A stretch of 37,965 nt of DNA, taken from CAYVGO01 sp964450725. GTDB taxonomy: Bacteria; Bacteroidota; Bacteroidia; Bacteroidales; UBA932. The stretch is from the NCBI GenBank assembly GCA_964450725.1, contig CAYVGO010000018.1:1-37965 (forward strand), given 5' to 3'. The position numbers and the translations under genes are program-made. The notes below the pieces were generated by a model. The model was not told where the DNA came from. It searched no databases and worked only from the letters and a program-made list of their open reading frames with translations. Shown piece by piece: positions 17,263 to 26,332 of this stretch. The first letter of the stretch is position 1; every line of letters starts with the position of its first letter.

Positions 17263-18549
17263 ATGAAAATTGAAGAAGATTTTTACACTTACCTGTGGCA
17301 ATTCGGTCTTTTCTTTCGAAATAATTTGCAAACAACTGATGGCGAATCTGTCGAAGTTATTACTACAGGACGATGGTCTGGTACTTGCGGTCCTGATTTT
17401 GTCAATGCTCATATAAAAATGAATGGTATTGACTGGTTTGGAAGTGTAGAAATTCATAGCAAAGCAAGCGACTGGAAGAAACATCAACACCAGGGAAATC
17501 CCCATTATGATAATGTAATCTTACACGTTGTCGGTGAATATGACCATCATGATGTTTACAATACTCAAAAAGTAAAAATCCCTACCTTAGTACTACATTA
17601 TCCGGAGGCAATGGCTGAACGGTATCAACAATTAAAAGAAAACCCTTCTGTAGTACGTTGTGAAAATCTTATTCACAAAATTCCTTCATTTACTGTCGGG
17701 CACTTTCTTTCCAGAATGGGAATGGAAAGATTGGTTGCCTTAACAGAAAGACTGGCTGTAGATTCTTCCGATAAAATTGATTGGGATACTCTTTTTTATC
17801 ACACCCTGTTACGTAGTTTTGGATTGCCCGACAACAGTTTGCCGTGTGAATTATTATCTCTGCACTTACCTGTTACTGTTTTACAAAAGCATGCAAACAA
17901 TGTTACCGTGATTGAAGCCCTACTCTTTGGTCAAGCAGGATTCTTAGAAAATTCTTTTCAAAACCAAGATGATTATTGCCAATTATTGCACCGGGAATAT
18001 ACTGTTTATCGTGCAAAATACCAGTTAACACCGATAGATGTCAGCCTTTGGAAATTCGGAAAGAACCGTCCTCAAAATTACCCAACAATCAGGTTGTCTC
18101 AATTTGCACAATGGATTACTCGCCACCGCTTACGGTGGAGTGATGTTCTTCAACCGCGAACTTTAGAAGGTTGGCATCAGTTTTTTGAATGTCAACCGAC
18201 ATTGTATTGGGAAAGTCACTATCGTTTTTCAGAAGTCTCGACACAAAAAAGTAAAAAACAGATAGGAAAATCATTTATAGACAGAATACTCGGCAATGTC
18301 ATTGTTCCATTACTTTTTTATTATGGAAAACACGTTGACAATGATACGATAATACAGCAGGCATTGGATTTATGGGAGATGCTGCCTTCTGAAAAGAACC
18401 GCTATACAGACTTGTGGTCAACACACTTCAATACACCACGCAATATGTTGGAATCGCAAGCGGTACTTCATCTTGTCAAAAACTATTGCAGTCACAAACT
18501 TTGTGTTCGTTGTGATATTGGCAGCAGAATTATGATTGCAGATCATTAA
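17263..18549 (+). CDS. DUF2851 family protein
   Basis: 428 residues, cytoplasmic, full length for this Bacteroidota family. Signature residues: GPDF (43-46) in a GTCGPDFVNAHI context, GSVEIH (60-65), SDW (69-71), HQH (74-76) and LHVV (87-90). The C-terminus carries the family's YCSHKLCVRCDIG segment, a possible metal site. Function is unknown. The arrangement GPDF followed by VEIH is reminiscent of PD-(D/E)XK nucleases, but that is inference. It is transcribed alone and convergent with the leucine-rich-repeat gene, with 11 bp between stops. Confidence 0.88.
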   Translation: MKIEEDFYTYLWQFGLFFRNNLQTTDGESVEVITTGRWSGTCGPDFVNAHIKMNGIDWFGSVEIHSKASDWKKHQHQGNPHYDNVILHVVGEYDHHDVYNTQKVKIPTLVLHYPEAMAERYQQLKENPSVVRCENLIHKIPSFTVGHFLSRMGMERLVALTERLAVDSSDKIDWDTLFYHTLLRSFGLPDNSLPCELLSLHLPVTVLQKHANNVTVIEALLFGQAGFLENSFQNQDDYCQLLHREYTVYRAKYQLTPIDVSLWKFGKNRPQNYPTIRLSQFAQWITRHRLRWSDVLQPRTLEGWHQFFECQPTLYWESHYRFSEVSTQKSKKQIGKSFIDRILGNVIVPLLFYYGKHVDNDTIIQQALDLWEMLPSEKNRYTDLWSTHFNTPRNMLESQAVLHLVKNYCSHKLCVRCDIGSRIMIADH

Positions 18550-18560
18550 AATGATCATAT

Positions 18561-19529
18561 TTATTTTCCTTTTATCTTTTCGGCATATTTATTCCAGCCT
18601 TCAGACTTTTTGTAAGATTCAATTGATGATGCAGGAACAATAATCTTTAATTTTTCAGACGTGTCTGACCATTGATTGTATAGGTTATTTCCGTTGTAAA
18701 GATGACCTAATACCGGAGGCTCTGGACTTTTGACCTCTACTAATCCAAGATAAGTACATTTGTCAAAGGCTTCGTAACCTATAAAATTTATTTTTTCAGG
18801 TAAAATTACTTTTGTCAACCATTCACATCGGGCAAACGCTCTTGCGCCAATATGTTCTACAGTGGGGGAAATAATAATACTTCTCAAGGAAAAGCATCCT
18901 GCAAATACTTCATCTTCAATTCTTACTAGCTGTTTGGGTAAGATGATTTTACGTAAATTTACGCAACTTGAAAATGCAGACTCTTCAAGTGCCACAAGAT
19001 TTTCTGAAAGCGTAACCGAAGACAACTGCGTACAGTCAATAAAAACTGCTTTTCCTAAAAACTCTACAGAGTTGGAAAGTCTTACAGAAGACAAAGAACT
19101 ACAACCAGAAAAAGCATAATCTTCAATGCGCTTAAGGGTAGAAGGAAAGGTTATTTTCTTTAAAAACGTACATTCTTCAAAAGCACCTTTGCCAATAACT
19201 TCTACTCCCTCTTCCATCACAACTTCAGTTAGTTTTATGCAGTGATAAAAGGCTTGCTGTTCTATACGTCTTATACTGAACGGAATTGTAATTTGCTTTA
19301 TGTCGGGTTGGCTGGTAAATGCTTCTTGTCCAATAGTAGTAACGCGTAAATCGTTGATAGAAGAAGGAATAATAACTTTTTTATCTTGTCCCGTATAGCC
19401 GGTAATTGTGATTTCGTCTTCTACGGTAATGTAAGTAAAATCGGAAATTTTATTGGGTAACTCATCTTTGGTATATCCTGTAAAATAAGAGAGTAACAAT
19501 AGTGTAAAAAGGGAAAAAAGGGTTTTCAT
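18561..19529 (-). CDS. BspA-type leucine-rich-repeat protein (LRR_5)
   Basis: 322 residues. A signal peptide (MKTLFSLFTLLLLSYFTGYT) is followed from about residue 60 by roughly nine repeats of about 23 residues with the pattern IGxxAFxxCxxLxxVxLPxxLxxI, the BspA/Treponema LRR_5 type. A short C-terminal tail (about 275-322) with VPASSIESYKKSEGW closes the domain, a typical cap. BspA proteins are surface or secreted and bind host or bacterial partners. The partner here is unknown. Its ATG is 20 bp behind the metallo-hydrolase stop, so it is likely the last gene of the rfbA minus-strand unit. Confidence 0.88.
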   Translation of the reverse strand: MKTLFSLFTLLLLSYFTGYTKDELPNKISDFTYITVEDEITITGYTGQDKKVIIPSSINDLRVTTIGQEAFTSQPDIKQITIPFSIRRIEQQAFYHCIKLTEVVMEEGVEVIGKGAFEECTFLKKITFPSTLKRIEDYAFSGCSSLSSVRLSNSVEFLGKAVFIDCTQLSSVTLSENLVALEESAFSSCVNLRKIILPKQLVRIEDEVFAGCFSLRSIIISPTVEHIGARAFARCEWLTKVILPEKINFIGYEAFDKCTYLGLVEVKSPEPPVLGHLYNGNNLYNQWSDTSEKLKIIVPASSIESYKKSEGWNKYAEKIKGK

Positions 19530-19549
19530 AGAATTATAATTTTGTAATG

Positions 19550-20314
19550 TTATAAATAAACCGTCAGATTATCGAAGGCAAGGTAAACATTTTTTGGTAA
19601 TGCAGCTTGTTCTTTGTGGTGTAAACCAAAGTGGTGAGAAATATGGGTAAGGTAGTTTTTAGAAGCATTCACTTTTTCTATTACCGACAGACTTTCTTTG
19701 AGTGAGAAGTGAGTAGGGTGAGGTTGATGCTGTAATGCGTTAATAATTAAAACTTTTACTCCTGCAATAAGTTGCAACGATTCTTCTGAAATAAAACTTG
19801 TGTCTGTAATATAGGCTACATCATTGATTCTGTATCCTGTAATCGGTAACTTTCCATGGATGACAGGAACTGGAATAATGCTGATGTTATTGACTTTAAA
19901 ACTTTCTTGATGGTCAATGGGAATGAGGGTCATTCGAGGTAAGTCTTGATAGGGAGAGGGTGAAAAGGCATATTCAAAAGATGTTTTAATATTGTTCAAC
20001 ACCCGCTCTAATCCGTAAACAGGAACAGATTGATTCATTTTGTTTGATATGGCTCGAATATCATCTAATCCTGCCGTATGGTCTTTATGTTCGTGAGTGA
20101 TTAAAATAGCGTCAACTTTATCAACACCGCAACGTAACATTTGCTGACGAAAATCAGGGCCTACATCAATAATGATTGAGGTATCTTCTACAGTAAACAG
20201 CACAGAACTTCGCAACCGATTATCTTCTGCCTGTGTTGAGGTGCAGACAGGACACTGACAGCCAATAATCGGTACACCATAAGAGGTGCCTGTACCTAAA
20301 AAAGTAACTTTCAT
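19550..20314 (-). CDS. MBL-fold metallo-hydrolase (PhnP-like)
   Basis: 254 residues from the ATG at 20314, where MKVTFLGTGTSYGVP begins the conserved first strand; a frame open to 20347 adds 11 unconserved residues. The zinc motif THEHKDH (73-79) is the HxHxDH signature. An extra cysteine cluster, C19, C21 and C24 (GCQCPVC), is like the structural zinc site of PhnP and related cyclic phosphodiesterases. A later ITDTSF and HISHHFG supply the remaining ligands. It is a cytoplasmic phosphodiesterase of unknown substrate. No phosphonate genes are nearby. Confidence 0.87.
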   Translation of the reverse strand: MKVTFLGTGTSYGVPIIGCQCPVCTSTQAEDNRLRSSVLFTVEDTSIIIDVGPDFRQQMLRCGVDKVDAILITHEHKDHTAGLDDIRAISNKMNQSVPVYGLERVLNNIKTSFEYAFSPSPYQDLPRMTLIPIDHQESFKVNNISIIPVPVIHGKLPITGYRINDVAYITDTSFISEESLQLIAGVKVLIINALQHQPHPTHFSLKESLSVIEKVNASKNYLTHISHHFGLHHKEQAALPKNVYLAFDNLTVYL

Positions 20315-20354
20315 CTGTTGAAATTGAAGGTTGAAAAGGAAAAACAAAAGAACC

Positions 20355-20379
20355 CCGTCATTACCGGCACGAATGATGG
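20355..20379. repeat. Small imperfect palindrome between rfbA and the metallo-hydrolase
   Basis: CCGTCATT (20355-20362) and AATGATGG (20372-20379) pair over 8 bp with one wobble, loop 9 nt. On the minus strand it is followed by a T-rich stretch, so it could be a weak intra-operon terminator. The CCGTCATT arm recalls dispersed REP-like elements, one of which lies near 27804-27836. Confidence 0.4.
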
Positions 20380-20401
20380 TTATGTGTTTTATTCATCATT
20401 C

Positions 20402-21271
20402 TCAGTTGACCAAAGAGAGTAAATATTGTCCGTAAGAAGTTTTATCTAATGCGGTTCCTAACGCAATAAGTTGTTGGGTGTCAATCCAGCCGTTTCGCCA
20501 TGCAATTTCTTCGATACAGGAAATATTGAATCCTTGTCTTTTCTGAATTGTAGCAACATAATTACTTGCATCTAACATGCTGTCGGCGTTTCCTGTATCT
20601 AACCATGCAAAACCGCGTCCAAAAAGTTCTACGGTCAATGTATTTTCGGCTAAATATACTTTGTTGAGGTCAGTAATTTCTAACTCTCCTCGAGGTGATG
20701 GTTTAAGATTACGGGCTTTTTCACAGACGGTGTTGTCATAGAAGTAAAGACCCGGTACGGCGTATTTTGATTTAGGATGTTGCGGCTTTTCTTCCAATGA
20801 CATTACTTTGCCTTGCGAATCAAACTCTACAACACCGTAAGCCGAAGGGTCTTTAACATAATATCCAAAAATACAGGCTCCTTTCTGCATTACGTTTTGT
20901 CTGGCACTCTTCAGCATGGCAGAAAAGTTTTGACCGTAGAAAATATTATCTCCCAACACTAAGGCTCCCTCTTGCCCGTCCAAAAATTTTTCTCCCAGAA
21001 TAAATGCTTCTGCCAGTCCGTTAGGAGCAGGTTGAATGATGTATTCAAATGTCATTCCTAAACTCTCTCCCGTACCCAATAATTCTCTAAACATAGGTAA
21101 ATCCCGTGGAGTAGAGATGATTAATACTTCTCTGATTCCGGCTAACATTAAGGTGGAAAGCGGATAGTAAATCATGGGCTTATCATAAACGGGCATGATT
21201 TGTTTTGATATTGCTTTGGATAAGGGGAAAAGGCGTGTAGCACTTCCTCCGGCTAAAATAATTCCTTTCAT
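20402..21271 (-). CDS. rfbA: Glucose-1-phosphate thymidylyltransferase RfbA (RmlA)
   Basis: 289 residues, standard length. It makes dTDP-glucose from glucose-1-phosphate and dTTP, the first step to dTDP-rhamnose and related sugars for LPS or capsule. The N-terminal nucleotide-binding signature MKGIILAGGSATRLFPLS is followed by KQIMPVYDKPMIYYPLS, and LVLGDNIFYG holds the metal-binding Asp. The C-terminal SMLDASNYV and EIAWRNGWI are typical of the short RmlA class. The other dTDP-rhamnose genes (rfbB, rfbC, rfbD) are not in the window. It is first in a minus-strand run with the metallo-hydrolase and LRR genes. Confidence 0.96.
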   Translation of the reverse strand: MKGIILAGGSATRLFPLSKAISKQIMPVYDKPMIYYPLSTLMLAGIREVLIISTPRDLPMFRELLGTGESLGMTFEYIIQPAPNGLAEAFILGEKFLDGQEGALVLGDNIFYGQNFSAMLKSARQNVMQKGACIFGYYVKDPSAYGVVEFDSQGKVMSLEEKPQHPKSKYAVPGLYFYDNTVCEKARNLKPSPRGELEITDLNKVYLAENTLTVELFGRGFAWLDTGNADSMLDASNYVATIQKRQGFNISCIEEIAWRNGWIDTQQLIALGTALDKTSYGQYLLSLVN

Positions 21272-21303
21272 AAATATAAAATATAGAATTTAAAATGGTT
21301 TTA

Positions 21304-21311
21304 CAAAGGTA
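21304..21311 (-). promoter_or_regulatory. Putative -7 element of rfbA
   Basis: Minus-strand TACCTTTG fits TAnnTTTG and lies 33 bp before the rfbA ATG. The -33 box is not well conserved. Confidence 0.45.
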
Positions 21312-21380
21312 AAAAAATATTTTAAGTTATCTTGAAATAGATTTTGAACTGCCACGCAATTACTATTCTATCTGAATTTG

Positions 21381-21411
21381 TTTGTTCTATGTCTGCAAAA
21401 TTTTATCTTTG
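21381..21411 (+). promoter_or_regulatory. Consensus promoter of the GNAT acetyltransferase
   Basis: TTTG (21381-21384), 19-bp spacer, TATCTTTG (21404-21411): an exact match. A TTG at 21382 would put translation inside the promoter. The promoter therefore fixes the start at 21436, with a leader of about 18 nt. Confidence 0.75.
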
Positions 21412-21435
21412 TACATTTCTTTAAACTTCTTGTCT

Positions 21436-21882
21436 ATGAATCAACAATTTGTAATACGTAAAGCAACAGAAAATGATTTTGAACACATTCATGCACTCTT
21501 TGTAGAGTTTTCCTGTTTTGAAAAATATCCAGAAAAGATGGTTAATACAGTAGAGCGGATGAAAGCCGAGCAGGAATTTTTGAATTGTTGGGTTGTAGAA
21601 ACTGCAGAATATAAAATTGTAGGTTATGTTACCTGCTTTTTCGGGTACTATACGTGGACAGGGAAAGCAATGTATATGGATGATTTGTATGTACAGCCTG
21701 AATTTCGAGGGACAGGCATAGGAACAAAACTTATCAACACGGTCATTCAGTATGCAAAAGAAACCCGTTGTCATAAATTACGCTGGCAAGTCTCTAATTG
21801 GAACACATCGGCCATTGAATTTTATAAAAAGTTAGGTGTAGAGATTGATGACGTACAGCGGAATTGTGATTTGAAGTTGTAA
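21436..21882 (+). CDS. GNAT acetyltransferase, spermidine/diamine acetyltransferase-like
   Basis: 148 residues from the ATG at 21436. MNQQFVIRKATENDFEHIHA is the usual start of the GNAT fold. Acetyl-CoA binding is shown by EFRGTGIGTKLI (89-100). GYYTWTGKAMYMDDLYVQP (70-88) and WQVSNWNTSAIEFYKKLG closely follow the spermidine/spermine and thialysine N-acetyltransferase group (SSAT). It probably acetylates a small polyamine or lysine analogue in the cytoplasm. It is a single gene with its own consensus promoter, divergent from rfbA. Confidence 0.87.
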   Translation: MNQQFVIRKATENDFEHIHALFVEFSCFEKYPEKMVNTVERMKAEQEFLNCWVVETAEYKIVGYVTCFFGYYTWTGKAMYMDDLYVQPEFRGTGIGTKLINTVIQYAKETRCHKLRWQVSNWNTSAIEFYKKLGVEIDDVQRNCDLKL

Positions 21883-21904
21883 AAATGAGAATGAATACTT
21901 TTTA

Positions 21905-22166
21905 TTAATATAAAAAGCCGAACATCCATAGTGGAATTTTATTTTCATAGCCGAACTCTATCCCGTCTGCCGCAATATGTCCTTCAATGGCATTTTTGAT
22001 TTTTCTTTTCCGCCGATTTCAGAAGTAAAGTTGTTTTTCCGGAACCTCTGACTCCTTTGATGCCAATCAATGATTGTGTCCAATCGATTTTATCAATAAT
22101 ACTTCTGACAAATTTAATGTCAATAGACAACAACTTTTTTCTAAAAAGTGCGACTAATTCTTCTAT
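21905..22166 (-). pseudogene. Remnant of an AAA_14/DUF4143-type ATPase, internally deleted
   Basis: The minus strand from 22166 encodes 60 residues resembling the N-terminus of these Bacteroidota ATPases (EELVALFRKK, RSIIDKIDW, then LIGIKGVRGSGKTTLLL with the Walker A GxxGSGKT) and stops at 21984. In another frame, overlapping the end of this piece, it encodes the family C-terminus (IEGHIAADGIEFGYENKIPL, then WMFGFLY and a stop at 21905). About 300 central codons are missing and the two ends are joined out of frame. The expected ATG appears as ATA. A consensus promoter survives upstream. Both terminal pieces are visible; the family assignment is from memory. Confidence 0.75.
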
Positions 22167-22180
22167 AACAATAATTTTTA

Positions 22181-22213
22181 CAAAGGTATATTTTGTTTGT
22201 TGGAGTAAACAAA
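22181..22213 (-). promoter_or_regulatory. Surviving promoter of the ATPase remnant
   Basis: Minus-strand TTTG (22210-22213), 21-bp spacer, TACCTTTG (22181-22188). It would start transcription near 22174, only about 8 nt before the former start codon. Confidence 0.55.
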
Positions 22214-22430
22214 ATAGGACTTTAATTTCTCATTCATCATAATTTTTCCTTCTTTTTCCACACTGTTCTGTCACCCTACGAGAAGTGATTCTTAGGATAG
22301 TACAATCCTTTTCACTGAACTTTTCAATCTACCACTTTTTTCCTTAAATTTTCACATATACAAATTGTTAAAAAAAACTCCTTTGCGTATTTTTTCATTT
22401 TTAACGACCGTTTTTTTATTTTTACCAACC
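22214..22430. other. Non-coding stretch upstream of the HTCS
   Basis: AT-rich sequence between the ATPase remnant and the HTCS promoter. No ORF, repeat or convincing hairpin was found. Confidence 0.5.
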
Positions 22431-22438
22431 TATATTTG
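22431..22438 (+). promoter_or_regulatory. Putative -7 element of the HTCS gene
   Basis: TATATTTG fits TAnnTTTG, 19 bp before the ATG at 22457. The -33 position has no TTTG, which suits a weakly and constantly expressed regulator. Confidence 0.5.
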
Positions 22439-22456
22439 TGTCGTTAAATTAAATTT

Positions 22457-25400
22457 ATGCAAAGAAGTTACAGCATATTACTATTCCTGTTTTGGGTGAT
22501 GATAACATCATTGCCAACTTTTGCTCAGGTAGACTACACAATATATTCTACCGCAAACGGACTGGCTCAAAATGATGTTGTAGCAATATATCAGGATAAA
22601 CAGTATTATACTTGGTTACTTACATACGAGGGTTTACACAGATATGACGGGCAAGATTTCAAGATTTACAAAATGAGCCCTCAATATCCTGCCCTCAAAA
22701 GCAATCTCTTTTTTCAAATTACAGAAGATAACAATAATCGGTTGTGGTTACAGACATTACGCGGATTGGTGATATTAGACAAACAAAAAGATAACTTTTT
22801 ATCTGTATCTGAAACCCTGAAATCTCATCCGCTCTTTAATGAAGATATTGTTACGGCAATCAAATTTGATGACCCGGATAATATTTGGGTCGGAACACAA
22901 CAAGGATTATATCACTTGAAAACGTCAAAAGATACTGTGGTGAAGCATATCACTTTTTATGACTGTCCGTTTATTCGCAGTATGTATTTAGACAGTAAAG
23001 ATTCTTTATGGTTATCTACACTTGACGGAATTTACCTCTTCTCTAAAAATATCTTTGTCAAAAAAAGTAATTACAGCGGATTATCCATTGTCAAACAAGG
23101 TCGATACCTGTATATTGGCGGCGATGGAACTTTTGAGATGGACATACAAACCGGTCAAATAAGAACCATTACTCCCCACAAAACCATGTGTTTGGCAAAG
23201 GCCGAAGATGAAATGCTGATAGGAACAATACACGGAGCATTTCGTTATCATGAAAAAAAAGGATTACAACCTTTTCTTCCTAAAGAAGAGGGAATTGTCC
23301 AGACTATTTATGTTGACAGGTACGAAAAATACTGGATAAGTGTTAAGCATTCCGGGGTTATGCTCTATGATTTTCATGCAAAACCGTTCTATCCGTTACA
23401 GTTTACCAACCCCAAATTCAATATAAGGTTACGCGGTATTTTTGAAGACAGCCGACAAAACTTATGGTTAGGATATAAAGGGAAAGGTATTGCCTGTTTA
23501 CCGCGTAACCAACAAGAGCCGGCGCAGGTGGTTTTACCTGAAAACAATTCTGAAACCGGATATTTCTTTGATGAGTTAGACGGACATATTTATGTTGCCT
23601 CCGTAGGAGTAATAGATTTGGTCAAAAGCGGCAATACTTGGAAAGTAGCACAGCATATCAATGTACCCGGAACGGTCATGACTCTCTATGCAGACTCTCT
23701 GCAAAAAAGTCTGTGGGTAGGTACATATTCTAACGGATTGTGGCATTACAACATTACGACCCGACAGTTACAACAACTCACACTTATCCCTCACAGTGCA
23801 CAGCCCCTAACGGTCAGAACCATTACTCCCGACGGGCATGGCAACTTATGGATAGGGACAGATCACGGGTTAACTATCTTAAATATTCAAGACCGAAAAC
23901 AACAAGTCTATCAATTTCATTGGTACAAAGAGGGAAAAGATTCTTCTACATTAAGTTACTCCAGCATCTTACCCATTTTCCACACCCGCAGCGGAGAAAC
24001 TTACATCGGTACGATGGGAGGAGGATTAAATAAGGTATTGAAAGATGTTCAGGGATTCCCCACAGGATTCAGAAGAGTACAACTTTTCAACAAATTGCCG
24101 AGTACCACCATTAAGAGTATTCGTGAAGACTGTAACGGATATTTATGGATTTCTACGGGAACAATTCTTTGTCGCTATAATCCCGTAACACAAACCACAC
24201 AGCACTATACTTCAGAAGACGGTTTACAACATGGTGAATTTGGAGATATGACCTCTTGTTATCGTAAAGATGGAACCATGATTTTTGGAGGTACACATGG
24301 TATCAACCGTTTTTATCCTGAAAAAATTACTATTGACAGTACACCTCCGCAAATTGTCTTTACCTCATTCAGATTATTCGATAATCCTGTAAGTTCTGCT
24401 GATACGGTCAACGGAAGAATAATCTTGGAAAATGACATTGCTTATACCTCAAATATTGTATTGAAGTCTGATGAAAACTCTTTTACCTTCGGATTTACGG
24501 CCTTGTCAAGGACGGCGGTGGCAAAAATAAGGTATGCCTATAAACTTTCAGGATTGGATAAAGAGTGGATTGAAACCGATGCTAAAAATAAATGGGCAAA
24601 ATATACCTCCGTACCTTATGGAACCTATACACTTGAGATAAAAGCCTGTAATCCTGACGGTGTTTGGATTACAAATGTGAAATCTATAAACATTACGATT
24701 CTTAAACCCTTTTGGTTGACCTATTGGGCATTTGTAATTTATGCCCTCATGGGTGCCGGAGTATTATTTCTTACTATTTATTACATAAGATTACGACAAA
24801 AAGCGAAACTCGAAAAGCGATATGCACGCAAAGACCGTGAAAGATTACGACAATTGGTCAATATGCAAACCCAGTTTTTTACCAACTTGTCGCACGAACT
24901 CCGTACTCCGCTGACCTTAATTGTTACTCCCATAGCGCAACTTCTCAAGCATAAACCTCAGTACACAGAAGAGCAGATAAAACTGTTTGAAAAAATAGAT
25001 TATAACGCTAAACTGTTATTGAGAATTACCACCCAGTTACTTGATTATGCCAAATACAGGCGAAATCAATTGGTGGCACAGCCTATCTCAAAAGATATCG
25101 TAAGGTTTACCCAAAACATTATTCACCAGTTTGAGGCATGGTTGAATCAAAAGCAAATTGAACTTAAGTTTCAGGCTTCAATATCACCCATTGCCTTAAC
25201 ATTAGACTATGAAATGTTGGAGCACATTTATTACAACTTGCTTTCCAACGCTATAAAATATACGCCCAAGGGCGGAAACATTATTGTCAATATTAATAAA
25301 CAGACAGAATCGGTCATTATATCTGTGTTAGACACCGGTTGCGGAATACCCGATGAAATGCAAGATAAAATTTTCCAGCAGTTTTTTCAGGCAGAGAAGC

Positions 25401-26332
25401 ATAACGCATCCGGAGGTACAGGGTTAGGGTTGGCATTTACCAAAAACTTAGTCCAACTCAATGGCGGAAAAATTGATTTTATCAGTAAGGAAAACATGGG
25501 TACAACTTTCAGGATTACCTTTCCCTTAGATGAATTACCCAAAGAGACAACAGAAAATATTATCGATACTCCAAAGCCCGAAAGAGTAATGTTAATTGCT
25601 GACGACAACGACGATATAAGAGAACTGCTGTCAATCCATTTTCATTCTAATTTTCAAATTGTTGAAGCATCTCATGGACTTGAAGCATTAACGATGGCGA
25701 AAGAACATTTTCCTGATGTTATGCTTTTAGACATTATGATGCCGCAGATGGATGGAATGGAAGTCTGCAAGGCGTTGAAAAATGATATTGCCATATCGCA
25801 TATTCCGGTCATTATGCTTACTGCAAAAAACAGTACGGAAAGCAAGAGTGAAGGATACAGGCACGGTGCAGATATTTATTGTACAAAGCCTTTTGATATG
25901 GAAGAATTAGATGCCATGGTGTACGGACTTATCAATAATAGGGAGAGGTTGAAAAAAGTATTTCATGCAGAACCTGAAAAATCATTGTCAGATATTCCTT
26001 ATTCTACCATAGATTCTGAATTTTTAGAGAAATGTACCGGAATTATCAACGCAAATATTGCCGAAGAACACTTTACCGTAGAAGATTTGGCGGAGAAATT
26101 AAATCTCACAAAATATTTATTAAATAAAAAACTCAGGGCATTGGTGGGTGAAACTGCGGTGTCTTTTATCAGAGTGGTGAGATTAAAGGCTGCTGCAAAA
26201 ATGATGATGACCGAAAATATGACGATTACTCAGGCAGCATTTAACTGCGGATTTTATGACCATAAATATTTCAGAGAATGCTTCAAAGAATATTTCGGAA
26301 TTACTCCTTCGGAATACCTTCGGAAGAGTTGA
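22457..26332 (+). CDS. Hybrid two-component system sensor/response regulator (HTCS)
   Basis: 1291 residues, a full HTCS in one chain. Signal peptide to about 23 (TSLPTFAQ); periplasmic two-propeller sensor of Reg_prop repeats (about 24-660, many NLWIGT- and LWLST-like strands); Y_Y_Y domain (about 670-748); one membrane helix (about 752-778). Then HisKA with SHELRTP (phospho-accepting His813), HATPase with NLLSNAIKYTP, DTGCGIP and GGTGLGLAF, receiver with LLDIMMPQMDG (Asp1092), and a C-terminal AraC-type HTH (about 1190-1291, ending FGITPSEYL). HTCSs bind an oligosaccharide in the periplasm and activate their PUL. Its position before susC implies it senses beta-1,3-gluco-oligosaccharides. Its stop codon overlaps an octamer repeat array. 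Confidence 0.97.
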   Translation: MQRSYSILLFLFWVMITSLPTFAQVDYTIYSTANGLAQNDVVAIYQDKQYYTWLLTYEGLHRYDGQDFKIYKMSPQYPALKSNLFFQITEDNNNRLWLQTLRGLVILDKQKDNFLSVSETLKSHPLFNEDIVTAIKFDDPDNIWVGTQQGLYHLKTSKDTVVKHITFYDCPFIRSMYLDSKDSLWLSTLDGIYLFSKNIFVKKSNYSGLSIVKQGRYLYIGGDGTFEMDIQTGQIRTITPHKTMCLAKAEDEMLIGTIHGAFRYHEKKGLQPFLPKEEGIVQTIYVDRYEKYWISVKHSGVMLYDFHAKPFYPLQFTNPKFNIRLRGIFEDSRQNLWLGYKGKGIACLPRNQQEPAQVVLPENNSETGYFFDELDGHIYVASVGVIDLVKSGNTWKVAQHINVPGTVMTLYADSLQKSLWVGTYSNGLWHYNITTRQLQQLTLIPHSAQPLTVRTITPDGHGNLWIGTDHGLTILNIQDRKQQVYQFHWYKEGKDSSTLSYSSILPIFHTRSGETYIGTMGGGLNKVLKDVQGFPTGFRRVQLFNKLPSTTIKSIREDCNGYLWISTGTILCRYNPVTQTTQHYTSEDGLQHGEFGDMTSCYRKDGTMIFGGTHGINRFYPEKITIDSTPPQIVFTSFRLFDNPVSSADTVNGRIILENDIAYTSNIVLKSDENSFTFGFTALSRTAVAKIRYAYKLSGLDKEWIETDAKNKWAKYTSVPYGTYTLEIKACNPDGVWITNVKSINITILKPFWLTYWAFVIYALMGAGVLFLTIYYIRLRQKAKLEKRYARKDRERLRQLVNMQTQFFTNLSHELRTPLTLIVTPIAQLLKHKPQYTEEQIKLFEKIDYNAKLLLRITTQLLDYAKYRRNQLVAQPISKDIVRFTQNIIHQFEAWLNQKQIELKFQASISPIALTLDYEMLEHIYYNLLSNAIKYTPKGGNIIVNINKQTESVIISVLDTGCGIPDEMQDKIFQQFFQAEKHNASGGTGLGLAFTKNLVQLNGGKIDFISKENMGTTFRITFPLDELPKETTENIIDTPKPERVMLIADDNDDIRELLSIHFHSNFQIVEASHGLEALTMAKEHFPDVMLLDIMMPQMDGMEVCKALKNDIAISHIPVIMLTAKNSTESKSEGYRHGADIYCTKPFDMEELDAMVYGLINNRERLKKVFHAEPEKSLSDIPYSTIDSEFLEKCTGIINANIAEEHFTVEDLAEKLNLTKYLLNKKLRALVGETAVSFIRVVRLKAAAKMMMTENMTITQAAFNCGFYDHKYFRECFKEYFGITPSEYLRKS

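Noticed and set aside
21436..21882. Toxin of a GNAT toxin-antitoxin pair
   Set aside because: No adjacent RHH antitoxin gene, and the sequence follows the spermidine/thialysine acetyltransferase group.
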